DNA from: Alteribacter keqinensis
GTDB lineage: Bacteria > Bacillota > Bacilli > Bacillales > Salisediminibacteriaceae
Assembly (NCBI RefSeq): GCF_003710255.1
Contig: NZ_RHIB01000001.1
Location: forward strand, 124,001 to 188,000
Reading direction: 5' to 3'
DNA: 64,000 bases
Shown here piece after piece: positions 46,417 to 55,788 of this stretch (position 1 is the stretch's first letter; each line of letters begins with the position of its first letter). The notes beneath the pieces were generated by a model, which ran no database searches, was not told where the DNA came from, and saw only the letters and a list, made by a program, of their open reading frames with translations. Position numbers and translations under genes: made by a program.

Positions 46417-47955
46417 TTAGATAAACAACGCCAGAATGATTCCGGCAAGACCGATCAGAGCCATCACATAGACAGGCTTAACCGGCATTTCGCCGCCATT
46501 TTCCATCGCCTTACCGAACATAAAGAACACAAGCGGGTGCACCAGGAACGGCATGGAGAAAATAAACGGAATGAGCGTTGCCGCTTCAGATCCGAACATG
46601 CCTTCCTGAATCGCAGCAAACAAACCAAAGTGTGAAATGGCAGAAGCCTGAGCCATCGCTCCGTAATCCATGGAAAGGGAGCTGATGCCAAGGAACGCAA
46701 GACCGCCGAATACGGCACAAAGCTGCCAGCCGAAGGAGAACTGCATCAAAGCGGTCACTTCTTTTCGGTCTTCACCGCCGGATTTTTGCAGGTTCTTCAA
46801 TGAAAGAATCGTCAGGAATACCCCGATCGCCACAATCGCAAGGGCAGGACCCATCCACAGGCTGCCGCGCTCCGCACTTACTGCAAGAACTGAAAAGACA
46901 AACACGTGACCGAAGAACGGAATGTTAATCATAATCGGTGCGCGTGTTGCCGCTGTTTTACCAAAGTCGCCGGCCGTACATGCGCCTGTGAGCCCGGAGT
47001 GGGACAAGGCACCGGCCATACCCGGAGCAAGATTTCTCGCGTTGGCCGTTCTGGCAAAGAACATAAGAAGGGCAATACCCCCAAACATCCACAGAAGCTG
47101 TCCGAAGAATCCGTACACAAGAACAGCATTTACCCCAGGAATGGCAAAGGCGTCACTGATGCGGGAACCCCCGATCAGGAAGTTGGCTGCAAGTACGACC
47201 GGAATCCCTGCAAACAAGAGGGACCGGAGTGTCGGCCCGAACTTCCACTGGTAAAAAACAGCCCCGAGACCTGCTGCGATCATCATGGCAAAGAATATCT
47301 GCGGCAGGGCAATAAGCGGCGCCACCGTCTGAGCCACAACGTAAGAACCGAGCAGAATGCCAATAATCACAATGATTTCAATCACACCTTTACGTAAATA
47401 AAGATGCTTATTGGAAATCCGCGCTTTGTTATCGATAAGGATAATTGCCCCAACAAGGCCGATCCAGGCTACAAGCGGATAGTAGGACGCAAGCATATCT
47501 TCTGAACCTGTGCCGAGCATAAGGTGCATCAGGCCCTGAATACCGAATAACAGGAAGAAGGCACGGAGGATAAAGAACAGCTGCGTTCTGCCTGTACCCA
47601 GAATCACTTCTTCATCAGAAGGAACGACCATGTCATCCCCTTCCTCCAGTGATTTTTTCCCGAGAATCTTACGCAGCTCCTGTCCTCCGACAAAGAAGGA
47701 AACAGTCAGAGCAATGATGGTTGTTTTTGCCATCAAATCAATAAACGGGAAATTCTCAAGTCCGGGAGTGGATACTCCACTGGATTCAAGGAGGTACCCC
47801 ATGGCAAGTCCGAAAATAACAATAATAAGTATTGGTGAATACCTCGTTCCGGCAACGACCGTTCTTGAAATCAGGACGATCGGAATAAGGAATAACAAGA
47901 TAATCCAAAACTGATTCAACAGTTGAAGGTTCGTAATTTGATCAACAGTTTCCAT
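46417..47955 (-). CDS. Polytopic membrane protein of unknown function
   Basis: 512 residues with about 13-14 membrane segments. Glycine-rich re-entrant-like stretches such as SHSGLTGACTAGDFGKTAATR in the middle suggest a transporter with a central binding site, in the manner of ion-transporter-superfamily carriers. The ATG at 47955 is chosen since AAAGGGGATTTAT precedes it; 25 extra in-frame codons upstream have no ribosome binding site. It is divergent from spoVR. I do not recognise the family; an organic-acid or amino-acid symporter is a guess. Confidence 0.7.
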   Translation of the reverse strand: METVDQITNLQLLNQFWIILLFLIPIVLISRTVVAGTRYSPILIIVIFGLAMGYLLESSGVSTPGLENFPFIDLMAKTTIIALTVSFFVGGQELRKILGKKSLEEGDDMVVPSDEEVILGTGRTQLFFILRAFFLLFGIQGLMHLMLGTGSEDMLASYYPLVAWIGLVGAIILIDNKARISNKHLYLRKGVIEIIVIIGILLGSYVVAQTVAPLIALPQIFFAMMIAAGLGAVFYQWKFGPTLRSLLFAGIPVVLAANFLIGGSRISDAFAIPGVNAVLVYGFFGQLLWMFGGIALLMFFARTANARNLAPGMAGALSHSGLTGACTAGDFGKTAATRAPIMINIPFFGHVFVFSVLAVSAERGSLWMGPALAIVAIGVFLTILSLKNLQKSGGEDRKEVTALMQFSFGWQLCAVFGGLAFLGISSLSMDYGAMAQASAISHFGLFAAIQEGMFGSEAATLIPFIFSMPFLVHPLVFFMFGKAMENGGEMPVKPVYVMALIGLAGIILALFI

Positions 47956-48188
47956 ATAAATCCCCTTTAAACGTGATAAAAAAATTTGTACACACAAGTT
48001 ACTATGATACCTTAAAGTGAAATTGATCACAATGACAAATGGCTATTTTAATAAAATGTTCAATTTCCACTGTTTTTATCTGCCACAAAAGGGTTTTTCG
48101 GACAAGTTACTTCGAATCGTCATCATTTCATCATCCTTCCGCCCATCCCTTCATAAACATTACTAACAGGCTATGGGAGGGAATAAAC

Positions 48189-49001
48189 ATGACCAGTCAT
48201 GATCGCGATAGAGAGTTAATGAGAGCCATTGATGAAATAACGGAAATTGCTGATGGATTCGGACTTGACTACTACCCGATGCGGTATGAAATCTGTCCTG
48301 CAGACATTATTTATACGTTCGGCGCCTATGGCATGCCGACGCGCTTTTCTCACTGGAGTTTCGGAAAACAGTTTCATAAAATGAAGTTGCAGTACGATCT
48401 GGGATTGAGTAAAATCTACGAGCTCGTCATCAACTCCGATCCGTGCTATGCCTTTTTACTCGATACAAATACGCTCATTCAAAACAAGCTGATTGTTGCC
48501 CACGTATTGGCGCACTGCGACTTCTTCAAAAATAACGTTCGTTTTTCCAATACGAGAAGAGATATGGTGGAAAGCATGACGTCCACAGCGGAGCGCGTTT
48601 CTCATTATGAAATGGTGCACGGGCGGGAGGAAGTAGAGAAGTTTCTCGATGCGGTTCTCGCTATCCAGGAACACATCGACCCGAGCCTTGTAAGGCCGAA
48701 GCTTTCATGGACAAAAGAAGACATCTGGCTTGATGAAGAAGATGATGATCAAAAAGCAAGTCCCTACGATGATTTATGGGTTCTTGAAAACGCGGATAAA
48801 GTAAAGCCTAACCGACGTGACCTGGTGAAAAAGAAGAAGAAGCTTCCGCCGCAGCCTGAAAAAGATATTCTTCTCTTCATTGAAGAATACAGCCGGGAGC
48901 TGGAAGAATGGCAGCGGGACATCCTCACGATGATGAGAGAAGAAATGCTGTACTTCTGGCCGCAGTTGGAAACAAAAATCATGAACGAAGGCTGGGCTTA
49001 G
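48189..49001 (+). pseudogene. spoVR: spoVR, resident 5' part, cut off by element insertion
   Basis: Encodes the first 270 residues of SpoVR, a conserved protein linked to spore cortex formation in Bacillus (family length about 470). The start at 48189 has CTATGGGAGGGAATAAAC. The frame reads normally to EGWA and ends in TAG at 48999-49001, just after the 8-bp sequence GGCTGGGC (48990-48997), where the full gene would go on with SFWHQR. The missing 3' part is found at 63,428 onward. The stump keeps the original promoter and may still make a shortened protein. Confidence 0.92.
48990..48997 (+). other. Left attachment core (attL)
   Basis: GGCTGGGC, the last bases shared between the resident spoVR and the reconstituted gene. 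Left of it the sequence is host-like; right of it the element begins (TTAGTTTCATC). Confidence 0.65.
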
Positions 49002-49038
49002 TTTCATCTAGGTACTTTTGCTGATTAATTACATATAG

Positions 49039-49067
49039 TTGAAAAAGTGGTAAGATAAACATAATAA
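49039..49067 (+). promoter_or_regulatory. Probable promoter of the PHP-ATPase gene
   Basis: TTGAAA (49039-49044), 17 bp and TAATAA (49062-49067), just inside the left end of the element. Confidence 0.45.
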
Positions 49068-49105
49068 AGAACTCTCCAAATTAAACATGTAAAGGAGATT
49101 AAAGT

Positions 49106-51652
49106 TTGTCTACCAAAACCCAAAATCTAACCGAGATTGTTGATAAAATTGAAGCAAAAAGAATAAGTTATGGTGTTTTAAAAAAGTGTGAAATACACTT
49201 TCATACGCCAGCCTCACATGATTATGAGCTTATTAATGGAAAGAGTTATAATTTGTTAAATCTCATAGATATTATTAAGTATGCCGCAGAAGCTAACTAT
49301 TTAACTAAAGATAATGTAAATGAATTAAAAGAGAACATCGATTATTATGAGACTGAAGAATATTCTAAGGTTCTAAGAAGAGAGAAAAAGCCGTTTGCAT
49401 CATTTAAGGAATACATATCTTACATGATGATTGCTCATAAAATGTACCTTGAAGAAATAGAAGTGGCAGTAATAACTGACCATAATACAATTCAAGGCTA
49501 TAAAAAATTAGAATTTGCTCTAAATGAATATTATAGAGAAAGAATAAAACCTCTAAAAGAAAATAGAAATTCAATAAAGCTTTTCTTAGGAGTAGAGATT
49601 TCTTGCTCAGAGCAAAATCACTTAATAGGTATTTTTGACGAGAGTAAAATAAAAGAAGTTCAAATATTTTTAGAAGATATTATTATTAGTGAGGAAGAGG
49701 GCACCTATTATACTAGTGAGTCCTTAATCAAAGAGATTGTTGGGAATTTAGATGGGATTACATATATTGCTCATTTGAATTCAAGTAACCTACATGGAAG
49801 TGGCCTTTATAATAGGACTTTGTTTGAATCAAAACAGATGGATGTTTTTGGCTTAACTAATTTAGCATCTGAGGATATGCAGAGGAAAAGAATAAGAAAC
49901 TATAACAAATTTTCTTCTAATTGTATGGGCATTGTTCATGAAAGCGACTCACATTCAATAACTAGTATTGGGGTAAATAATACGTGGATAAAGTTTAGCA
50001 AGGTGAACTTTCCATCTTTAAAAAAGGCGTTTAAAAACCATAGTATTTGTATATATCCTGTAAAGCCTTTAAAATCCGATATCTTTATTAAGGGAATGAC
50101 TGTACATCCTGGGACTAAAGGCTTTTTAAAGGCTAAGTATGATTCTTCTGAACCATTACTTATTGACTTCTCTAGAGATCTAAATTGCATAATCGGAGGT
50201 AGGGGTACAGGTAAAAGTACTTTGATAAATATTATCGAAGTTGCGTTAACTAGAGAAATCGATGATTTAGATACTTTGAAGTTTATTTCAAATCACAAAA
50301 AAATATATATACTATTTCGTTATCAGAAATTCGACTATTTATTAGAATTTATTCCCCAAATTAAAGATATTGATAAAGAGTACTTCGTTAATGATATATT
50401 TCTAGAAAAAGCTTTTTTTATAAATATGAGTGGAAGAAGGAAATTATCTTCCCATTGGACTTCATTATATAAGATAGAGGGAGATGATTTTGAAAAAATC
50501 AACGGAATAGAAGAATTAGAGGTACTTTCGGGAATTTATAGAAGGTCGTATTCTATCAACCATATAATAAGTAAAATAAATGAAGGAAAAGCAGATGATT
50601 TTATTCGGGAGGTAGTCTTATACGGGTTTAAGGGTGATAACTTTACTAACTACACCAATAAGATTAATAAAATCGATAACAGGAGCTTTAAGAAATATGT
50701 TAGGGAAAATAGCGAATCTATGATCGAAGCAGTTAAAAATCGCAAGAGCAAAATTAATGAAATGTTAGAGGGTTTTAACGATCTTCATAAAGATCTGATA
50801 CTTATAAAATACTCCCCTAAACAGAAAGAAACTGATTACTACTTGAAAGATTTATTAGATGAAATAAGTTCCGATACTAATCTAGCAAATACGTATTTAA
50901 CATGGAACGATGTTTCTCGATATATTCAAGAGTTTTCATTGAAATATGGTTTTATGCAATTTGTAAAATTGCTATTAAACAAAAGGTACACTGACCTTGA
51001 TAAGAATTTAAATATTAACGGTATGGTGGATAAGAGTAGTATAGGGTTTAAAGAGGTTACTAACCTACAACCTGTTACAGATGAAGCCAAACCTAAACTT
51101 TATGCTTCCATATTTACAAAGGTAACAAAAGATAGGGATCTGTTAGAAGCGGCAATTATTAAGTGGTTTGATGTTATAGACGAATTTACAATAAAATTTA
51201 ATGTGAATTCAAAAGAACAGAATGGAACTGTTGGCCCACTTATGAAAGATATAATTGATATGTCTTTAGGTCAAAAAGTAGTTGCAATCCTAACCCTTGT
51301 TTTCAAGTATGGATATTATACAAATGATCATACACCACTAATTATTGATCAGCCTGAAGATAATCTAGATAATCAGTATATTTATAAAAACCTTGTTGAG
51401 AGCTTAAGAAAAGTGAAAAATTCGAGGCAAGTTATTGTAGTGACGCACAATTCTACAATTGTAACAAACTCTGATACAGAGCAAGTAATAATTATGGAAT
51501 CTAACAACAAAGAGGGCTGGATTGAAAATAAAGGATACCCTTCTGATAGCAAAATTACTAAAGCAATTATTAACTGTTTAGAAGGCGGAATTGATTCATT
51601 TAACCATAAAATGTCTACTTATGCTTTCTTCATTAAAGAGTTCAACCAATAA
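49106..51652 (+). CDS. PHP domain-AAA ATPase fusion (TrlF-like)
   Basis: 848 residues. The N-terminal PHP phosphoesterase domain has HFHTP (31-35), AVITDHNTIQGY, GVEISC, IAHLN and ESDSH, keeping the metal-binding His and Asp. The C-terminal half is an SMC/ABC-like ATPase with Walker A GGRGTGKST (364-372, Lys370), an LSLGQK signature and Walker B IIDQPEDNLDN (Asp748, Glu751), followed by the switch His in VTHNS. This layout matches TrlF-type proteins carried by mobile elements. Nuclease-ATPase fusions of this kind are often defence genes. The TTG start at 49106 follows AAAGGAGATT. First gene of the element. Confidence 0.75.
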   Translation: MSTKTQNLTEIVDKIEAKRISYGVLKKCEIHFHTPASHDYELINGKSYNLLNLIDIIKYAAEANYLTKDNVNELKENIDYYETEEYSKVLRREKKPFASFKEYISYMMIAHKMYLEEIEVAVITDHNTIQGYKKLEFALNEYYRERIKPLKENRNSIKLFLGVEISCSEQNHLIGIFDESKIKEVQIFLEDIIISEEEGTYYTSESLIKEIVGNLDGITYIAHLNSSNLHGSGLYNRTLFESKQMDVFGLTNLASEDMQRKRIRNYNKFSSNCMGIVHESDSHSITSIGVNNTWIKFSKVNFPSLKKAFKNHSICIYPVKPLKSDIFIKGMTVHPGTKGFLKAKYDSSEPLLIDFSRDLNCIIGGRGTGKSTLINIIEVALTREIDDLDTLKFISNHKKIYILFRYQKFDYLLEFIPQIKDIDKEYFVNDIFLEKAFFINMSGRRKLSSHWTSLYKIEGDDFEKINGIEELEVLSGIYRRSYSINHIISKINEGKADDFIREVVLYGFKGDNFTNYTNKINKIDNRSFKKYVRENSESMIEAVKNRKSKINEMLEGFNDLHKDLILIKYSPKQKETDYYLKDLLDEISSDTNLANTYLTWNDVSRYIQEFSLKYGFMQFVKLLLNKRYTDLDKNLNINGMVDKSSIGFKEVTNLQPVTDEAKPKLYASIFTKVTKDRDLLEAAIIKWFDVIDEFTIKFNVNSKEQNGTVGPLMKDIIDMSLGQKVVAILTLVFKYGYYTNDHTPLIIDQPEDNLDNQYIYKNLVESLRKVKNSRQVIVVTHNSTIVTNSDTEQVIIMESNNKEGWIENKGYPSDSKITKAIINCLEGGIDSFNHKMSTYAFFIKEFNQ

Positions 51653-51654
51653 TT

Positions 51655-51691
51655 AAAATACACCATCATTGGAAGATGGTGTATTTTGTGG
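51655..51691. terminator. Bidirectional terminator
   Basis: AAAATACACCATC (51655-51667) pairs perfectly with GATGGTGTATTTT (51675-51687) directly after the PHP-ATPase gene. Confidence 0.85.
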
Positions 51692-51830
51692 ATATTAAAT
51701 TGTAATTCGCGTTTCTATAGTGCGTTGTAAAACAATCGCATGGCTGTAATCATTTAAAAATAAAGATCATAAGATCAATGGGTTTATATTCTCCATATTT
51801 AGCCTTAGATAATTTACTCCTTTTATAAAT

Positions 51831-52112
51831 CTAATAAATTAAATTAATCATTTCGGATAGTTTCTCTCTGTCCCAAAGTATAATGTCTGCTCGCGAAGCT
51901 AGTTCTTTAGCTGACTTTGTATAATAATTATTTGTAATCACTGCACCTTTATCAGCCTGGTAATAGTTCATACCTGCTATTACTTGTTGGACTGCATCAT
52001 TGCCAACTGAAGAACTGTAACATTTCAGTTGGATGGCGAGAGTCTCATGATTCTTCCTAGCAAGAAGGTCTACGCCTTGGTCCCCAGTAATGGATTGGTA
52101 GCTAAAAGGGAT
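51831..52112 (-). pseudogene. Relic of an Mrr-type restriction endonuclease
   Basis: The minus strand encodes a 90-residue fragment, without a start codon, that matches the catalytic part of Mrr-like nucleases: ITGDQGVDLLA, AIQLKCYS (the D...QxK motif) and VGNDAVQQVIAGMNYYQAD followed by GAVITNNYYTKSAKELA. It ends normally with TAG at 51833-51831, but an in-frame TAA lies at 52115-52113 and the N-terminal half of the family is missing. The catalytic residues survive although the gene is broken. It lies between the PHP-ATPase and the helical-repeat gene. The remaining parts of the gap (51,692-51,830 and 52,116-52,263) show no gene. Confidence 0.75.
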
Positions 52113-52263
52113 TTACTTTCATAAAACCTTTAAATGGTGTACGTAATAGGAAGTAAAGTAGTTAACGGGAAGTTAGGCAGAAATTCGCATCAAGCATCAA
52201 GTTGCTAAAGTAATAATTACATAGGTGAATTGTAAGTATATTTACATGAAAGTGGGTGATCTG

Positions 52264-55245
52264 GTGGACCTGACTACTTTTGCAAAAAGTTTTGCAGCTT
52301 ATGCATTAAGTAAGGTGAAGAATCAAAAAATTGCTAGAGATTTTAGAGACAAATGGGTTAAGGATAATTATCATACTAAAGTTGTGTCCTTGTTTAAGGC
52401 AGGAATTGAAGATGCCAAAGAAGTGTTAGATATACCTGACAAACTTATAGAAGAACTTTTAGAAGATAGAACAAATAGGAGTGAGGTATTCCGTTGGATT
52501 CTTGAGGGCACTACCATGGAACAATTTGATGGAAATAAACTTTTCTTGGAACCTTACTTCGAGAGGTATCCGTTGTATGAAGAACAAATCATTCCTTTTT
52601 TTCAACTCATATTGCTTAAAATCCATGATTACAAGGAAAAAGAATGGGAGCCTGAATTCTTAACTATAATTAAGGGGATTACAGACTTTAGAGAAGAAAT
52701 GAACTTGAGGTTTGATCGTGTTGAACAGCAAAATGAAAGACACAAAACCGAAATTAATGATAACTTTTCTACAACCTTGAGAGAGATTTTAGGTCCAGTA
52801 GAATATTTAGATTTAAAACAGCTTTTAGACCAAGAAAAGGTAGTTACAGCTAGAGAAAAAGCAGAAGAGAGATTAAAGACAGCCATAAAAAATGAAGATA
52901 AATTAGAACTTTATATAATAATTGCAAACAGCTACTTGTATAGTGACAAAGCAAGTGAATCAATTCCTTATATACACGCTGCTATCACGGTCTGTAATAA
53001 TGACAAAAAGGTAAGTCGTTTAGAGGCTTTAGTGGATGTAATTGAAAAACGTTACGACTTTGCAATAAAAAAATTAAACGAAAACCTAACACTAGAAGTA
53101 AGGAAAGAAGACGTTCAACTTCTAGTAAACGCACACTTATTAAAGGGGGATCTTGACGAATGTATCTTTTTATTAGAAAAATATTCAGAGGTCTCTATGG
53201 AAATTCTCAAAGCACAAGTATACTTGTTAAAAAAAGATTATACTCAAGCGCTTGTAGAAATAGAGAAACAGGAATCGAAGCAAGCTCTTTTATTAAAGTC
53301 AGAGATAATTGTTTTGCAAATGGAGGAGGATTTATTAACTGAAAAAAAAATTGATGTAAAAGAGATTACAACACATGTGCAATATTTTTTAGAGAAAGTT
53401 GAAGAGAGCAATGAAAATTCTAAACAACTAATAAAAGTAAAGGAACTAAAAGCAGCATTATCTTTTAGGAATAAAAGATATAAAGAGGCTTCAGACTTAT
53501 ATAGTATTGTTTATCAAAAAGTGGAAAGTGAAAGAAAGGAGCAATATTTTAACAATTTAATTTATTCGTTATATCTCTGTAAGGAATGGAGTAAAGCAGA
53601 GAAGTTAATAAAAGAAAAGATTTCAGAAAGGTTCAACTTTAAAAATCTATTAGACCTAGGAAGAGTGTATTTAAATTCAAAAGAACCTGGTAAGGCTTTA
53701 TTGGTATTAGAAAAATATAAAGACAGAGTTAATAATCAAGATATTAATTTAAAAGTAGAGTATTACTTAATAATGCTAAACTCGCTTTTCTTCTTAACAA
53801 AGCACAAAGAATTGACTGAGTTAATTAAATGTATAGAACATTCTGAGTCTGTAGAGCTAGCCGAAATTATTAATGGGTATTATTCTATTAGAATTAGCGA
53901 CTGGGATTCCGCAATTTTAAAATTTGAAAATGTTCAAGGTAAATTTAATAGTATAATAAATCAAGAATTGTTAATTCATTTAGTTGATGCTTTAATGAAA
54001 AAAGGAACTGCAAATGAATTGGAAAAAGTTGTTAATATCATTCCGACTTTAAAAGGTTGGTTACAGCAAGAATTTTTAATTAAAGATTATGTTTTAGCAC
54101 TTTACCGATTAGAAGAATTCGAAAAGATTCTTTCTTTTTATTATGAGAACGAATTCGAATATAACAACTTGTTTCTTTTGGAGATAGTTGCAAATATTTA
54201 CTATAACTCAAAATGGTTTGAGATATCTAGTAATTTATTTGAAGTGATGTATCGAAAAACTCAAGATATAAAATACCTGGCCTATTACTCCAGTTGTCTA
54301 TATCAATTAGGATATCCAGAGAAATGCTTAGAAAAACTACTACTAATTGAAAACCAAATAAAAGAGGACGCCAAATTAGACGATCTTCGTTTAATGGTAG
54401 TTGTTTATATAGAAGTAATGAACTTCGAAAAGGCCCTAGAATTTGCCTATAAGTTATTTGTACATGGTAAAAATTCACCTGATGCATGGAGATTTTATTT
54501 TGGACTATTTCCACAGTTAACTAACCCTTTAAAAGAAGTTCGAGAGGAATATAAAAACGCTTTTAATAGAGTAACTAATGATTTTCATAGCGTATTTCCT
54601 GATGAACCAGTATTATATGAGTCGTTTAATTTAATTAGTGGTGATGGGATAACAAATGACTTTCTAGGCAAGCTAAACGAAATTCAGTCCTTACAACTTG
54701 AGAAAGAGAATTACTTTGAAGACAATAAATTGCACGGATCTTTTTTGACTCAACTTTCAAAGGGAGATCCTTTTAGTATTTGGATGTATATGTCTTCTAA
54801 CAGTCGATTACATTTTTGGGCAAGGTTAAATAATAAGAATCTTCAAAATGATGGAATTAGAACATTCTTCAATTCACGGCGGGTACTTTGTGATATCTTT
54901 TCTTTATTTACTCTAGAAAGGTTGGATCTGTTAAAGCAATTTTCAAAGAGTATCCAACCTTATGTGATGCAGGAACAATTTTCTTCATTTTATCAAGAGT
55001 ATTCACAATTGAAATTGTCTAGGAACGAAGGAACATCCAGAATTGCTAACATTGAAGGGCAGGTTATAGTTAGTAAAACAACACCAGAGGAATTAGAAAA
55101 TTTGCTTTTAAAATACGAATACTTAATCTCCTGGATTAATAATAACTGTATAAAGGTTGGGAATGGAAAACTTACTAGCTATAAAGATGATGAACTTGGT
55201 CTACAGGATCCCATCATACTATGCAAGGATAGTTTACTTACTTAA
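52264..55245 (+). CDS. Large helical-repeat (TPR-like) protein of unknown function
   Basis: About 993 residues from GTG 52264 (MDLTTFAKSFAAYALSKV), chosen because GTGGGTGAT stands just before it; upstream in-frame starts at 52225 (GTG) and 52246 (ATG) have no ribosome binding site. The first 190 residues hold a small helical domain and a coiled-coil-like stretch (LRFDRVEQQNERHKTEI). Residues about 200-800 are alpha-helical repeats resembling TPR (ASESIPYIHAAITVC, RYKEASDLYSIVYQK, EKCLEKLLLIENQI). The C-terminal 200 residues show no repeat. No catalytic motif is seen. Cargo of the element; large TPR proteins are common sensors or scaffolds in defence systems, but that is inference. Confidence 0.65.
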   Translation: MDLTTFAKSFAAYALSKVKNQKIARDFRDKWVKDNYHTKVVSLFKAGIEDAKEVLDIPDKLIEELLEDRTNRSEVFRWILEGTTMEQFDGNKLFLEPYFERYPLYEEQIIPFFQLILLKIHDYKEKEWEPEFLTIIKGITDFREEMNLRFDRVEQQNERHKTEINDNFSTTLREILGPVEYLDLKQLLDQEKVVTAREKAEERLKTAIKNEDKLELYIIIANSYLYSDKASESIPYIHAAITVCNNDKKVSRLEALVDVIEKRYDFAIKKLNENLTLEVRKEDVQLLVNAHLLKGDLDECIFLLEKYSEVSMEILKAQVYLLKKDYTQALVEIEKQESKQALLLKSEIIVLQMEEDLLTEKKIDVKEITTHVQYFLEKVEESNENSKQLIKVKELKAALSFRNKRYKEASDLYSIVYQKVESERKEQYFNNLIYSLYLCKEWSKAEKLIKEKISERFNFKNLLDLGRVYLNSKEPGKALLVLEKYKDRVNNQDINLKVEYYLIMLNSLFFLTKHKELTELIKCIEHSESVELAEIINGYYSIRISDWDSAILKFENVQGKFNSIINQELLIHLVDALMKKGTANELEKVVNIIPTLKGWLQQEFLIKDYVLALYRLEEFEKILSFYYENEFEYNNLFLLEIVANIYYNSKWFEISSNLFEVMYRKTQDIKYLAYYSSCLYQLGYPEKCLEKLLLIENQIKEDAKLDDLRLMVVVYIEVMNFEKALEFAYKLFVHGKNSPDAWRFYFGLFPQLTNPLKEVREEYKNAFNRVTNDFHSVFPDEPVLYESFNLISGDGITNDFLGKLNEIQSLQLEKENYFEDNKLHGSFLTQLSKGDPFSIWMYMSSNSRLHFWARLNNKNLQNDGIRTFFNSRRVLCDIFSLFTLERLDLLKQFSKSIQPYVMQEQFSSFYQEYSQLKLSRNEGTSRIANIEGQVIVSKTTPEELENLLLKYEYLISWINNNCIKVGNGKLTSYKDDELGLQDPIILCKDSLLT

Positions 55246-55268
55246 TTGACAGCTTTCAAATAAAAACT

Positions 55269-55745
55269 TTGGCTAAGAAAGATTTTGAGGTTGATACATT
55301 TTCTGTAATTGACATTGTGGATGGGTTCTTATTAGAAGGGGTTATTGATCAAAAACGGTACTGTAATTTAATCAGCCAATTAATTATAATGGGGTACAGA
55401 TATATTGAACCTCCTTCAGATGTATTTATCTATTACTTAGATGAGAACAATTTGGAGAACATGCATGATTTTAATATAATATTAGAGGTATTAAGTAAGG
55501 ATAGTGTAAATAAAAAATATATATTGCTAACTTCGTTTGAGATATTAAAATGGATTTGGAAAAGTACTTATGGTATAGAAAGTAAGATACAAATTACCCT
55601 CCTCTTTAAACCTATCTTCTTAAAGTTCAAACAACCGTCGCTGATCTTAAGGGAATTTGTATCAAGTGAACTAAAGGGTATTTGTAAGGCAGAACAAAGA
55701 GAAATATATAACATAATTCAAACTATAGATGATAACTCTGTTTGA
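55269..55745 (+). CDS. Small partner of the helical-repeat protein, unknown function
   Basis: 158 residues from TTG 55269, or slightly longer, since the frame is open from 55,233. It starts 24 bp after the preceding stop with no clear ribosome binding site, so it depends on translational coupling, or it is the shifted C-terminus of the large protein. The sequence is mixed alpha/beta: FSVIDIVDGFLLEGVIDQKRY, MGYRYIEPPSDVFIYYL, YILLTSFEILKWIWKS. No family is recognised. A terminator follows directly. Confidence 0.55.
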   Translation: MAKKDFEVDTFSVIDIVDGFLLEGVIDQKRYCNLISQLIIMGYRYIEPPSDVFIYYLDENNLENMHDFNIILEVLSKDSVNKKYILLTSFEILKWIWKSTYGIESKIQITLLFKPIFLKFKQPSLILREFVSSELKGICKAEQREIYNIIQTIDDNSV

Positions 55746-55747
55746 AA

Positions 55748-55788
55748 AAAGAAGGCGGCCTGTAAAAAGTCGTCTTTTTTTTATACTT
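55748..55788. terminator. Bidirectional terminator
   Basis: AGAAGGCGGC pairs with GTCGTCTTTT using G-U pairs, followed by TTTTTT; it separates the plus-strand cargo from the minus-strand recombinase gene. Confidence 0.65.
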
